In this document: positions 26,279 through 36,448 of the stretch, one piece after another | Layout of the letters: the number at the start of each line of letters is the position of its first letter | Numbering within the stretch: the first letter of the stretch is position 1 | NCBI RefSeq assembly: GCF_048771995.1 | Contig: NC_133063.1 | Location: forward strand, 64,064,514-64,128,513 | Origin: Taeniopygia guttata | Lineage: Eukaryota > Chordata > Aves > Passeriformes > Estrildidae | Length of the DNA: 64,000 bases | Direction: 5' to 3' | The notes under the pieces: model-generated | What the model saw: the letters and a program-made list of their open reading frames with translations, nothing else | The model's database searches: none | Told to the model about the DNA's origin: nothing | Program-made: the position numbers and the translations under genes

Positions 26279-26370
26279 TGAAAAACTATAGCAATACTGA
26301 GTGTTTTCCAAGAAACCAAGAGGGATGGACATTATGCAAATTAAAGTTATTTCAAATACAATGTGGATGA
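26278..26370 (+). pseudogene. Short frame after ERV-1 gag with a decayed zinc-knuckle trace
   Basis: The gag stop and an ATG overlap as TAATG (26276-26280). The ATG opens a 30-codon frame, -1 relative to gag. It contains ECFPRNQEGWTLC, which shares the order Cys-aromatic then NQEG and a terminal Cys with the ERV-2 knuckle CYFCNQEGHLIGQC but lacks the second Cys and the His. I read it as the decayed nucleocapsid region put out of frame. Whether the TAATG overlap supports re-initiation is unknown. Confidence 0.45.
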
Positions 26371-28020
26371 AAATTACTGTAAAACAAAAAAGGATAGAAA
26401 TGTTATGAATGCTTGACAAGATTGTTTTAAACTATTTTAAACATTTTTTGTTAATAGGTTGATCATATAATGTAAGTTGTCTGATTTTTGTGATAAGAAT
26501 TATTATTAAGATGTTAAGGTATTGAGGTGTTGTTTTAATATTTACAGTCAGTTTTCATATGTTTTATGGGGGTTTTTTTTAGGTGATTGATTGTGAGATG
26601 TATTTTTCAGGATCCTGTGTGCTTGATTTTTTAACTACTCATGTGTTTTCCTTATTCAATTTTCTATGCAGCTGCAGTTCATCTTTTAAAAATTTATAGT
26701 CCAAGTTCTAGTTCAAGATTTCAGACTTCAAATTCTCAGATTTTTGAAGAAAAGGTTTGTTGTATTTAGAGAATTTTTGTCTTGAAACAAATTTTAGACA
26801 GGTTCAATCATTTGATGTTTTGATAAATTGTTAATAATAAGGTTTTTCACTTATAACTGTTATTTTTAAGACTTTTGTTTTAAACATATCCTCCAATTAG
26901 AGTTCGAGCTCTGGCCAAGCTCTGGCTCTACGTGGATGATGTGATTGATCCAGGTGTTTTCTGCATCAAAAAGGTATTCAAGTCCTTTTGGCTTGACAAT
27001 TTGACCATACAGGACAGCTGAACCTCAAAGGAGGTTTTGGAGAGACATGATCCGGACATGTTTTATCCAAATCTCTGTTGTTTTAAGGTTTTTCAGCTGC
27101 TGCAGACTCTGGGATGACAATTTGATAGTGTAGCACTTGGTAACTGTGATTTTATATGTAATATTGATTGTGTATTATTTGATTGATTTTTATTTGTTGT
27201 TAGTTTCTTTACTATATGCATTGTTTTGTTCTTAATGTTTTTCATGTTTATAACAAAGATGTTGATATTTCCATTTCTTCACGCAAGTTTTAGGGAACAG
27301 AATTGAGAGAGGACCCTCCAGTCCCTGTGGGAGTGTTGGGTTTGTTTGTGTTTTAACAGGTGCAGAATCTGGATGGATTTCAGTGAAGACTGTGGAACTT
27401 CTCAATTGCAAGAGGGCACTGATCTCTCCACAAGTGGATCAGAGAATGCACAGCAAAAGTGGATTGTGCAAAGATTTGTGTTTCACCCACAGAAGATCGT
27501 GGCCTTTGAGTTTTTTTTTTTATAAGTGTGTTTTTAATGATGTTATAGAATTTTTTTTGCTAAAGTTTTTAATAAGTTTTAGTAATGCCTGTGATTTTTC
27601 TGTTCATCTTGCCATTGTCTTTCAATGGCAAAAGAAAAAGAGGGAGGTCCCAACGGGGATCAACAGAAATTCTACTTGAGTGAGTGTTTTTACCCATCCA
27701 ACCAAGAAGTCGTGTGATGGACAGGACAGATGCTCTTGCTGCCTTGATACGAAAAGGCAGAAACAGAATTTTAAAAATAGATGAAACAGAAAAATAAGTT
27801 GAAATATCATAAGTGTGAAGTTAGATTTATCAGAAGTTAGTTTATTAGAAGTTATAGTTTATGTTTAGAATTAAGATTGTTTCTTTCATGTTAGACAGGG
27901 CATTCAAGAACCTGAGAAGAATGTGGTGGGCCTCAATGTTTTTATTTCGCACTTGTTTAATTTTTGGAGTCTCGTTGGGTCCCATGGCAGAGTTCAAGAC
28001 TTGGACCTGAGCTCAAATAA
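26371..28020 (+). other. Unexplained T-rich segment inside ERV-1 (pro-pol position)
   Basis: About 1.65 kb with a visible excess of T on the viral strand, in sharp contrast to the GC-rich gag. No aspartic-protease (DTGA), RNase H or integrase motif is readable in any frame. One YVDD at 26929-26940 lacks all flanking reverse-transcriptase motifs. The T excess is the wrong sign for plus-strand G-to-A hypermutation. It could be diverged retroviral sequence, a captured host transcript or sequence specific to this element family. An exact 17-base copy of the polypurine tract lies inside it. Confidence 0.7.
27629..27645 (+). promoter_or_regulatory. Internal exact copy of the ERV-1 polypurine tract
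   Basis: CAAAAGAAAAAGAGGGA occurs here and again at 28563-28579 beside the 3' LTR, identical over 17 bases. Some retroviruses have a central polypurine tract as a second plus-strand start. Here it may instead mark an old LTR junction or template switch. Confidence 0.5.
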
Positions 28021-28530
28021 GTTTAAATAGCACTCTGGGAGCGCAAGCTGTTGCATTTGTGCAAAACCTTAAATTTACTGATGATAGTTTTCAAGAATTT
28101 GGTCTTTTGGGTTCTGTCCCAGGAAATTACTGTTTGATATTTGGATCTTATGCTACCAAACCAACTCAAGAAAATGGAAAATTGACAGATGACAACACTT
28201 GATTGTCTCCCAGATCACCATTGTATTACAACTATTAAGGATATTGTAACAATTCGACTCCAAGAGGTAGTGCAGGAAAAACTGCCCCCAGGAACCTTCC
28301 TCATTTGTGGGGACCGAGCCTGGTCAGCAGTCCCTCAAAATGCTAGGGGAGGCCCATGTTATATCGGTAGGTTGATGCTTTTTGCTCCCACCATACATCA
28401 GGTTCTCGAGTTGCCTCAGAAGACTCAACGAGCCAAACGCAGTGTTCTCCAAATGGACACTTCATTTGATAACTGGCTCAATTCTTCAGGTTTTTCTGGC
28501 TGGGTCAAAGACAGTGTGTGCAAAAATTAG
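28021..28530 (+). pseudogene. env: ERV-1 env remnant (SU C-terminus joined to pre-membrane region)
   Basis: From about 28040 an SU-like trace can be read (QAVAFVQNLKF, then PGNYCLIFGSY). An ATG-led frame of 113 codons follows (28189-28530), in a different frame. It carries FLICGDRAW and GGPCYIGRL, closely matching FLICGDRAY and GGPCTFGHL in ERV-2 env, and then a basic RAKRS cleavage-like site. Directly after this comes NSSGFSGWVKD, which resembles the ERV-2 segment just before the membrane anchor (DLSGWAVSLLKD). Fusion peptide, CX6CC motif and anchor are missing. The remnant therefore seems collapsed by an internal deletion and has lost its N-terminal part; a fusogenic envelope cannot be made from it. 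Confidence 0.72.
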
Positions 28531-28562
28531 TTCATTGATCCTTCACTCCAGCCTGAGTAGCT

Positions 28563-28580
28563 CAAAAGAAAAAGAGGGAA
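28563..28580 (+). promoter_or_regulatory. ERV-1 polypurine tract
   Basis: CAAAAGAAAAAGAGGGAA lies immediately upstream of the 3' LTR and is the expected plus-strand primer site. Confidence 0.85.
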
Positions 28581-28581
28581 T

Positions 28582-28976
28582 TGTTACAGCATTTTTAAGA
28601 GAAAGAGGGCATGAATTGTGAAAGTTGAGCTACTCCAGGCTAGGCCTCAGATTGAGGCCTGGTGGGGCCCTCAAAGCCTCTGACGCAGTTAGAAATTCAG
28701 GGTTGTGGCGCAGATAGAAAATAGTCTTAAAGTATTGTAGGGACCACCGGGTGTGAACTAGTATAGGTTTTATGGTGTATAGTGCAGGCCGTTTTAAGGA
28801 AAAGGTAAACAATGTTAGCCTACCAATCAGAGTGTCTTTGTTTCTGTAAACTATATAGAAGCTTTATAAACTACCGCCTGATTTTGAATAAACGGAAAAC
28901 GCTTGATGAACCACATTGGTTTGAACCTGCGTTTGTCTTGTCCAGCTTTCCGTTTTTCTGAGGTTCCCTGGCTTTA
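28582..28976 (+). repeat. ERV-1 3' LTR
   Basis: 395 bp, identical by hand comparison to 23426-23820, with CCAAT, TATA and AATAAA (28887-28892) in the same places. It ends GGCTTTA and is followed by AAAAAT. Confidence 0.93.
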
Positions 28977-28982
28977 AAAAAT
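28977..28982. repeat. ERV-1 target site duplication, right copy (AAAAAT)
   Basis: Matches the left copy at 23420-23425. Because the flanking A run is ambiguous by one base, the exact LTR end could shift by one. Confidence 0.78.
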
Positions 28983-29540
28983 GGTCTTTCCTCATGCTGA
29001 AGTATCAGAAAGCAGTAAGAGCAACATGCACGTATACAGGGTGGGAACTTTTATAGCATACAGTAACTTTTTGTGATAGTACTTCATTTGAGTATTTCAT
29101 TTCAAGCACAAAGACCCTTTACAGACACATACTTGGAGCAGCCAAAGGACGAAAACCGCAGAATATGCAGAAGCAGTTTTTCAGCAAAGAAGTTTCCCCT
29201 GCCTCTGGGGAAACACTCTTGTGAGTTGGATGCTTCTTATTTTTTTTCCATTGATTAAGTTTATTGTATGGCCTGCTGTTCCCACAACAGTGGATGCATG
29301 AACATGAGGGACTATACCCTCCACTGTTGACAAGGGGAATAAACCAGAAGTTAGTCTAGTAAAGTCTTACAATGGCATAAAGGTGATACAAGAGCATTGA
29401 TTCTGCAGAGGAGAAAATAGGATAAGATTCTCAGTGTTTATTTCTGTAACAGCTGCAGCCTGAATTTGCCTGATGTCCCTCTAGTGAGGTCTTGCCCTTT
29501 TTTATGATGTGATTGGAATGAATTCATTCTGTTTTGTTCC

Positions 29541-29574
29541 CCTTTAAAATTACTGATTGCAGTAATTTTAAAGG
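29541..29574. repeat. Perfect 15-bp hairpin
   Basis: CCTTTAAAATTACTG and its exact reverse complement flank a four-base loop (ATTG). Weaker pairing extends outward (TTCTGTTTTGTTC against GAGAACAGAA). A small foldback element or chance palindrome; no transcript evidence. Confidence 0.75.
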
Positions 29575-30837
29575 AGAACAGAAGCAATTAGAAAACTAAG
29601 AACTTTGTCATTTCCCTGAGTATTTAGGCTTAAAGAACAGGATGTTCATCCTTGAAAAATGCTTCTTGAAAATTCAGCTAGACTCTTCTGCTTCACTCAC
29701 TGTTCCTTGCCTCAGATGAACACTTGTCCATGTCTCGCCTGTAATCACAGTCCTGACAAATTAAACAAATAGAAGGAAGGGTACAAAACATTATAAAAAA
29801 GCTGGATTAAAAAGCATTTGATTTGAGGAAGCATCCTTTGATTTGAGAGGTGAAGGCTCCGAATGCTTGTTTACCTCAAAACACTCTCAATTAGCACCTG
29901 GCAAACAATAAATTTTAACTTGTTCAATTTGAAATGGACCTTTTTTGTTAGTTTTAGAAGCAAACCTCTTTATAAACATAGCATCACAGGCCTGCCACAG
30001 AAGAATGATGGAGTCCAAGCCAGCATAAATGGCTAATAACGCAATTGTTTTAAATAAAAATTTACCACAGGAGAACCACTTGCTTGACATCCACTTGCAA
30101 AATTATTTCCACATAAATAGAAAGCAGCTTAAGAGAGCTGTGACTACAGAAGGAAAAGAACACAAGATGGTCTGGATTTGTGACAGATTTTGTGGTGCCC
30201 ACCAACGCAAGTAATGCACTCACCTGGTCCTTCAGCTACCAGTTGTTCATCATCAGATGTCAGTAAAGAGAAATACTAGGGTTTTTGAAACAGAAAAATA
30301 TTTTTTTACAAGTGAAACCTGTTTCAGTAGGATTTATATTTTGGGGGCAGTGGTTTCAGTTAATAAAAACAGCTTTTCAGAGCAATTTCTGGAGAAATTC
30401 AGCTTCTTAGACACACACTGACCTACTAAGCAAATGTCCTGATGGCTGGAAACAGAATGTATTTTAGAATAAAGAAAATAACAGGTCTTACTATTTGCTT
30501 CTTCATCTTCACAGCAACAATCCCTTTTCAAACATTATAGCAAGATTATCTAGCTCTTGCACATATAGATTAGTAACGAAAGTGCATCCTAAGAAGGCCA
30601 GCTAAGGATTCCCACTGCCGATGTATTTCAGCATCACATAATCTGATTCTGTTGTACACTGGTTACTGAGAAGCAAAATTAAAAGAAGCAACTATAAATT
30701 AAAAAAACCCAGAGCTGTTTTTTTCTGCAGACAGGATGGTCATTTCCATTCTACAGAACAATCAATTGCATTAGCCTTTTGGTTGATCATAGTCCTGGTA
30801 CAGTGGGAGACTCATTCTAGGCTCCTTTCTTGTGCCT

Positions 30838-31036
30838 GAACAGGTTTTGGGTTTTGTTTGTTTGGTTGGTTTTTGGTTTTGTTTGTACGGGGGTTTTGTT
30901 TGTTTGTTTGTTGAGTTTGAGGGATTTTTTTGTTAGTTTGTTTGGGTTTTTTTTTTTTTGGTTTTTTGGGGGTTTTTTGGTTGGGGTTTTTTTTTTGTTG
31001 TTGTTGTTGGTGGTGGTGGTGGTGGTTTTTTTTTTT
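30838..31036. repeat. G/T-only low-complexity tract
   Basis: About 200 bases of G and T on the plus strand: GTTTG units, T runs up to about 11, then (TTG)n and (GGT)n triplets. It has several G-tract clusters and could form unusual single-strand structures. No retroposon body is attached. Confidence 0.88.
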
Positions 31037-34000
31037 AAGAGGACCATCTGTTCTTCATATCAAATTCATAAGAGAAAAATGTTTTCAGTCTTAGAATTTT
31101 AAATCACTTTATCTCCCTTTTCTGTTTCCTTGGTATTCTTGTTAGTTCTAATTTTTGAGATATATTTGGTATAAAGACAGAGAGTATGTTGAAATAAGGA
31201 GTTATGTGGCCAGTTAGGAAGACCTAGTGCTTAAGGATACACCTTTGGACCCGAATCCTTTGGTGCTCAATTGGATTTGGTTCTCTGCAGCCACAGCAGG
31301 GGCAGTGTGATGGGAAGCTTTGCAAAATCTTACATGGAGGTCTCCCAAGGCCCACTGTCCCAGTGGGAGGCAGGGATGTGTGTGTAACCATAGGACAAGC
31401 CAAATACTTTGCATAACATGTTACTGGGGCTAAAGTTCCAGACTAGGCTGTACAAATATGAATCCACCATCTCTTAGTAAGGGCTCAACTTCTGTCAGCA
31501 CAGAGCCTGGCCTGGATTTTCTGAAGAATTTAATGAAAAGTGTCATAAGAGAAAAATCAAGTGGAGAAGTAAATCAGAAATCCACTGGTGGTGATTACAG
31601 TGCCTGGGAAGGAAGAAGGGCAGAAAACAAAAATGGGCTTTAGCTGTGCAGAGGGGAAAGGATATTTAGCACCATGGAGTCTAAAATATCTTTTTCTGTG
31701 CCTGAAGCGTTGGGGCATAGAAGAGTTGTCTGTCACATGGCCCATCCTGAGCCTCAGAAAGTTGTGCTGTGCTTCACACCAAGATCTCCAGTTCAGAGGA
31801 ATAGCAGAGTAATTGGAAGGTCATGCCTCTCTCATGCTATTTTTCAGAAAAGGAGTGAATTTTTTCCCAAAATTGATGATCAAGACTGACTCAGACTGCC
31901 TGGCATTTCAATGATATTGGAAAGTTGGCCTCTGTAGAAGCTAACAACTTTACTCATTATCAGAGTAAAGATATTTTTTGCCACTGTTCCTGGAACATAT
32001 TCAGAAACATTACCATACACAAAAATACTTAAATAGTACAATTTACTCAGAATATATTTCAGATAACAGCAGCTGGAACCAACCAAAACCTATTAGAAAC
32101 TCACTTAACAGATGCAAGTCCTGGCCCCCAGTTCATAATTGCTGTCCTCAGCTCAGTGGATCTGGTTACAGATTTACCCTTCAGATCTTTCAGTCTATGA
32201 CTAACAGAAAAGAGGATGAGGCTACCAGGGTCTCCTGAGCATATTTTTCCTTCTGGAACACAGTGTCTCTTCTTTCATATCCTATTCTACATATTTTTCA
32301 GGACCGGTAATGATCACTGTTGTTATCTGTCAAAGAATGATGTAAACTGCTAGTGCAAGTGCCCACCACAGTGACACACAGAGGACCTCACTACCACTTT
32401 TGCTTCTCCAAAAATATTCAGCCATGACTAGGACAGGCAGACACCCTGGGTGCCACAAACAGAAGAGTGACCTCATTGGCAGTGCCATCTGTGGCACAGA
32501 TGAAGGAAATAGAATATGTCTGGAACATAATTTTTTGGCTAATTCCAGCTGTTGGCATCAGTGGCTTCCATCCATAAGGCTTTTTTAATTTTATGTGAAG
32601 AATCAGACTGGTTTAGGAATAGCAAAATCATATATGAGCTGGAAAATTATTTTTCCGTTTCTCCCTTCTATATGGAGCACTACTATGAAAGCATAAAGGT
32701 GGATGAACTGCCAGTGAACTGACATAGATTTCCCTTTCAATAACACTGACAAGATATTCCTCTTGTAATCTCATTCACTTCTGACAAAACTGTTTTTCCA
32801 AAACTGCATAGCTTCAGCTGAAAAATGTATTTGTACTACTATCCTGTTCTTCATACAACATATCAAAAAGGAAAACAAAAGTTGCCATTTTCTCTTACAA
32901 ATAACTTTCTCTCTCTCTAAAGACAAATGCAGCATAACTGTCGCAACTGAAGGCCATACGTATGTAAAATAAAATGAGCTTCTCAAGAGCTGTGAGACAT
33001 CAATTACACCATAAGTTGAGATCTTTCAAATTCCTTCCCTGATGAAGAAAAGCAGAGAAAACTATGTGGCAATAATGCAGCCAGTCTTGGGTCCTGACAA
33101 AAACTTTCTGTGCCGTTCATTTCTTCTTCCCTGTTATGGAAAATAGATGACCACAAAAAAAGTTTATTCTTGAAAAAAAAAATCAATTATTTATAAATGT
33201 TTTAGTTGGAAAATGCACGTTTCCTATCTTAAAAATACCTGGATGAAAGAAGGAATTGTGACTCCACTGCTATTTTAGAATAACTCCAGTGATCTGAATG
33301 CTGCTCCAGGAACTTACAACAGAGCCCAGGGACAGTCACAGTGGTGTAAGAATGTTGAAAGACAGAAGCAGAGCCCAGAATAACCCTACCCCACCTGAAG
33401 AAAAAGAGAAAAACCCCTGAAGTAAGAATATATAGGATATATATGTATAGGATGAGAATAGTAATGGATGGCAGCAGTAATTCAGGAATGGGTCTGTAGG
33501 TTTCACTGTATCATAAGCTGTATTGTACGTTTTATGGGAGTACGTCAACATAAGTAAGAATTCTGGGCAAATACTAATCTTGACTTTGTAATAGTTGGTC
33601 TCTCTTTCTTGTATTAGTCAGTAGATGTCAGGGAAAAACCAATCTACAAAAAGGGTACAGCAGCTGGGGAGCATGCAGAAAATGAAAAGTTGCTGCTCAG
33701 AGGTGTGGAAAGATAATTTGTGAGAAAATAGATTACAAATCAGATTTATGCAAAGATGATATTGTACAGAGACACAATGATGTAAATAAGTATCTACAAA
33801 ATGGAAAGAAATAGATCTTTCTATATGTCACTTGCTTATAGCATAGCAAGGAACATTTACATTTGCACAAGGAAAAAATCTGGATCCACAAGGAACATCA
33901 AGTATCAGACTGCTTTTCAGAGAGCTTACAGAATTTAAAACTTTATTGGACAAGAGAACTTCCCTGAGCAAAATGATTGTGGAGTCTGCACACCGTCCTT

Positions 34001-35344
34001 AAAGACTGTGGCCCTAAAAATAACAACTCCAAAATATTGCCACAGATTATACAATGCTGGTTAAGGCTGCCTTAATATTTATAGAAGGGATTCCAAGGCA
34101 ACCTCTTAATATTTACAGAAATGACCATAAGAAAATGCAGAGCAATGTAAATCCACATCAGAATGGACTTTTTAAAGGACAACGAAAATTACAGAAGAAA
34201 TGAGAAGCATGAGATAAGTTAGCAAAGGTGCTATCAAAGATTTAGAATCAACTTTTAACACAGGGGACATATGAAATGCAGCATATTTTTTCCCATTTTT
34301 TCTCCTCTTTGTATACAGTGTGTTGTTCCCACGGCTGGGAAAAAGCTGCAATGACAGGGAGAGGGAAAGAGGACTTGTTTTCTCTCCCCCAGAAGAAGTT
34401 CAGGATGCCAATGGGAGTCTAACTTTATTCAGTGTTAATAATCCAGGACAAGCATCTCTTTGCCAGTGGTCTGCAGCTGCAGCATAATCTGTGTCAGACA
34501 GGGCTGTGTCAGACATCTCTGGATGTGCCCATCACTCACTAGAAAATAACTCTTACTCCTGGACTGGCTAAGCAATTTCTCCTTTTCTTCATTTGTCCCT
34601 TTGCAAAGCTGCTAGTAGAGCTCTGAAAAATCAGCAGACACTGCACCCTTTAGAACAGGTATCCTGTGGTAATTTTACAGGTGAAGGAACAGATCCTCAT
34701 GGTGACAAGCAAGTTCTGAGCCTCAGCTTGCCCCAGCTCCTGCTAGGTTCATAGCCAGTGTTCCTCAAGGCTAGGCTAATGCTACCTTAACAGAGGAAAT
34801 TAATAAATTTTGGACAGACTTTCAGAACAGTCTAGGTTCTGATGGCAGGAGACTGGTAGCAGACCTTTAAGCAAAATTTTTCATAAGGAAAGAAATGAGT
34901 GTTCCTTATGTCCTCAGAGCACCAGGGAAGTCTGCAAGGCAGTGGTTGGCTCTGAGCTGTGCTTGGTTCAGATAGCAACATAGAAAATGGGGTGAGGTAC
35001 AAAGCCTTTGGTATCTTCTTGGAGATGAATGAGCCTTGAGCCACTCACTTTCCAGTTTCAGCTCTCCTCCTCCTTCCTGGATGGAAGCCAGAGCAACCAG
35101 CTCCCAGGCTGCAAAGGATTTGCTTTCTCCTAAAGAACCTCTTGGTTGCTAAGCAGTATCTATGTGGGCATCAGACCTCCACAAAATCTTGGGGATCTGC
35201 CTCACCAGAATGTCATGATGAAGCTCAAACATCCCACTGAGATGTGATTACATGCAAAGTTTCCATTATATAGTGCTAATTTTACTGCGGCAGCTTAAAA
35301 TAATTTTTTGAAGGGGTTACAAAGGATACTTTCGTTACAAGCAT

Positions 35345-35780
35345 GGGCAGGTGGCTTCAGCATGGTGATCCATGGTATAAGGTCTAGTTGGAAGCCAGTA
35401 ACACTTGGTGCACCCCAGGAATTCAGTACTGGGTCCAATGTTGTTCAACATCTTTATTAATGAACAGGATGATGAGGTAGAGTGTACTTTCAGCAAGTTT
35501 GCCAATGACAGACAACAGGGAGGAGTGGTTGATATGCTAGAAGTAAGGTTGCTGGCCAGAGGGACCTTGACAATCTGGAGAACTGGGGTGAAAGAAACAT
35601 CAACTTCAATGAGGGGAATTGCAAAGTCCTGTCCTGAGGGAGGAATAAGCACCATTGTATGTAGGAAACTGCCTGACTAGAAAGCAGCTACACAGTAAGG
35701 GACCTGTGAGTCCTGGTGGTCTCTCAGGACTGGGGACCTCCACCAGGAACATCTCTGTGCCAAGCCTTGGCACTGGAGCG
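35345..35780 (+). mobile_element. CR1 LINE fragment (RT end and part of 3' region)
   Basis: The sequence matches the end of the CR1 reverse-transcriptase region: CCAATGTTGTTCAACATC (an LFNIFIN-type coding block), then CAAGTTTGCCAATGACAGAC (a KFANDR version of KFADDT), the CCAGAGGGACCTTGACAATC block and GGGACCTGTGAGTCCTGGTG. It is broken at about 35780, where the solo LTR begins. Confidence 0.82.
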
Positions 35781-35786
35781 GGTGCC

Positions 35787-36442
35787 TGTGGTAGTTGGTT
35801 ATTTTACAATTTGTTCTTCTGTAGTATGTTTTAATATTCCTTGTTACAAGTTTGTAGAGGTTCATTCTCTACACCCCATTTGGCTTCCCTAATGGTTCAG
35901 TCCTGAGTTGCTTACCACAGTTCTCCCCAATAAAATGTATGTCAATCCCCATGTCAATCCACCTGTATACCTCCCTTGTCCCCTTGTCTCACCCCTGTCT
36001 GTCAAAGATAGCACACTCCTTTGGTTCTGGAGTGTTCCCTGTCCTTCATCCCTTCCTCGAAGCAGGATTGGATTGTGGGGTTTGCTCCCTCTCCATGTTG
36101 GCTTCTGCTGGGGAGCCCTGACCCTGCACCCCTCCCCTAATGCTTTCTTACTGATCAGAGGTTGTGTCCTCCCTTTGTTCCTCCATCCCTTAAAAGTAGC
36201 TCCTTCAGGTTCAGACTTGTCACTCACTCTGCCCCCCTTCGAGATTGAGTCTTTGGAGATGCAGACAAGTGTCCTTCCCCTATTCCTCTGCCTCAGTTTC
36301 CCCGTGCTCTGCGCTCCGCTGCGCTCCCCACCCACAGCAGTGTCAGCAGAGACTCGGGGCGGCCGCTCGGTGTCTGCCCTGCAGCCACCCGGGACAGCCG
36401 GCCAGGGAACCTCCACCCCATGGCTGCTGAGAGCCAGGCACA
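35787..36442. mobile_element. Probable solo LTR, 656 bp
   Basis: The block begins TGTGGTAGTTGG and ends CCAGGCACA, so it has TGTG...CACA inverted termini. Six bases on each side match (GGTGCC at 35781-35786 and 36443-36448), as expected of an LTR left after recombination between two proviral LTRs. AATAAA occurs at 35929-35934 and a TTAAAAG TATA-like element near 36191, but orientation is not settled. The right third is GC-rich. It shows no similarity by eye to the ERV-1 or ERV-2 LTRs. Confidence 0.6.
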
Positions 36443-36448
36443 GGTGCC

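Larger units (their letters stand above)
23426..28976 (+). mobile_element. ERV-1: young, defective class II endogenous retrovirus
   Basis: A 5.55-kb provirus: 395-bp LTR, AG spacer, tRNA-Lys primer site, leader with splice donor, intact gag, a T-rich segment with no recognisable pro or pol, an env remnant, polypurine tract and 395-bp LTR. The two LTRs are identical over all 395 positions by hand comparison, with a constant offset of 5156, so the integration is recent. AAAAAT flanks both sides. Since protease, reverse transcriptase and integrase are missing, its last round of copying must have used enzymes from another element (inference). ERV-2 carries a related env and a distantly related gag but a quite different LTR, so it is not the immediate helper. 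Confidence 0.93.
28983..35344. other. Non-coding, no gene recognised
   Basis: AT-rich unique sequence with a perfect hairpin at 29541-29574 and a long G/T-only tract at 30838-31036 (separate entries). A short TA-rich stretch lies near 33428-33450. No exon, CR1 or LTR was recognised. Confidence 0.5.

Noticed and set aside
26929-26940. YVDD tetrapeptide in the ERV-1 T-rich segment
   Set aside because: Only the tetrapeptide is present. The neighbouring reverse-transcriptase blocks are missing, and a stop follows shortly after.
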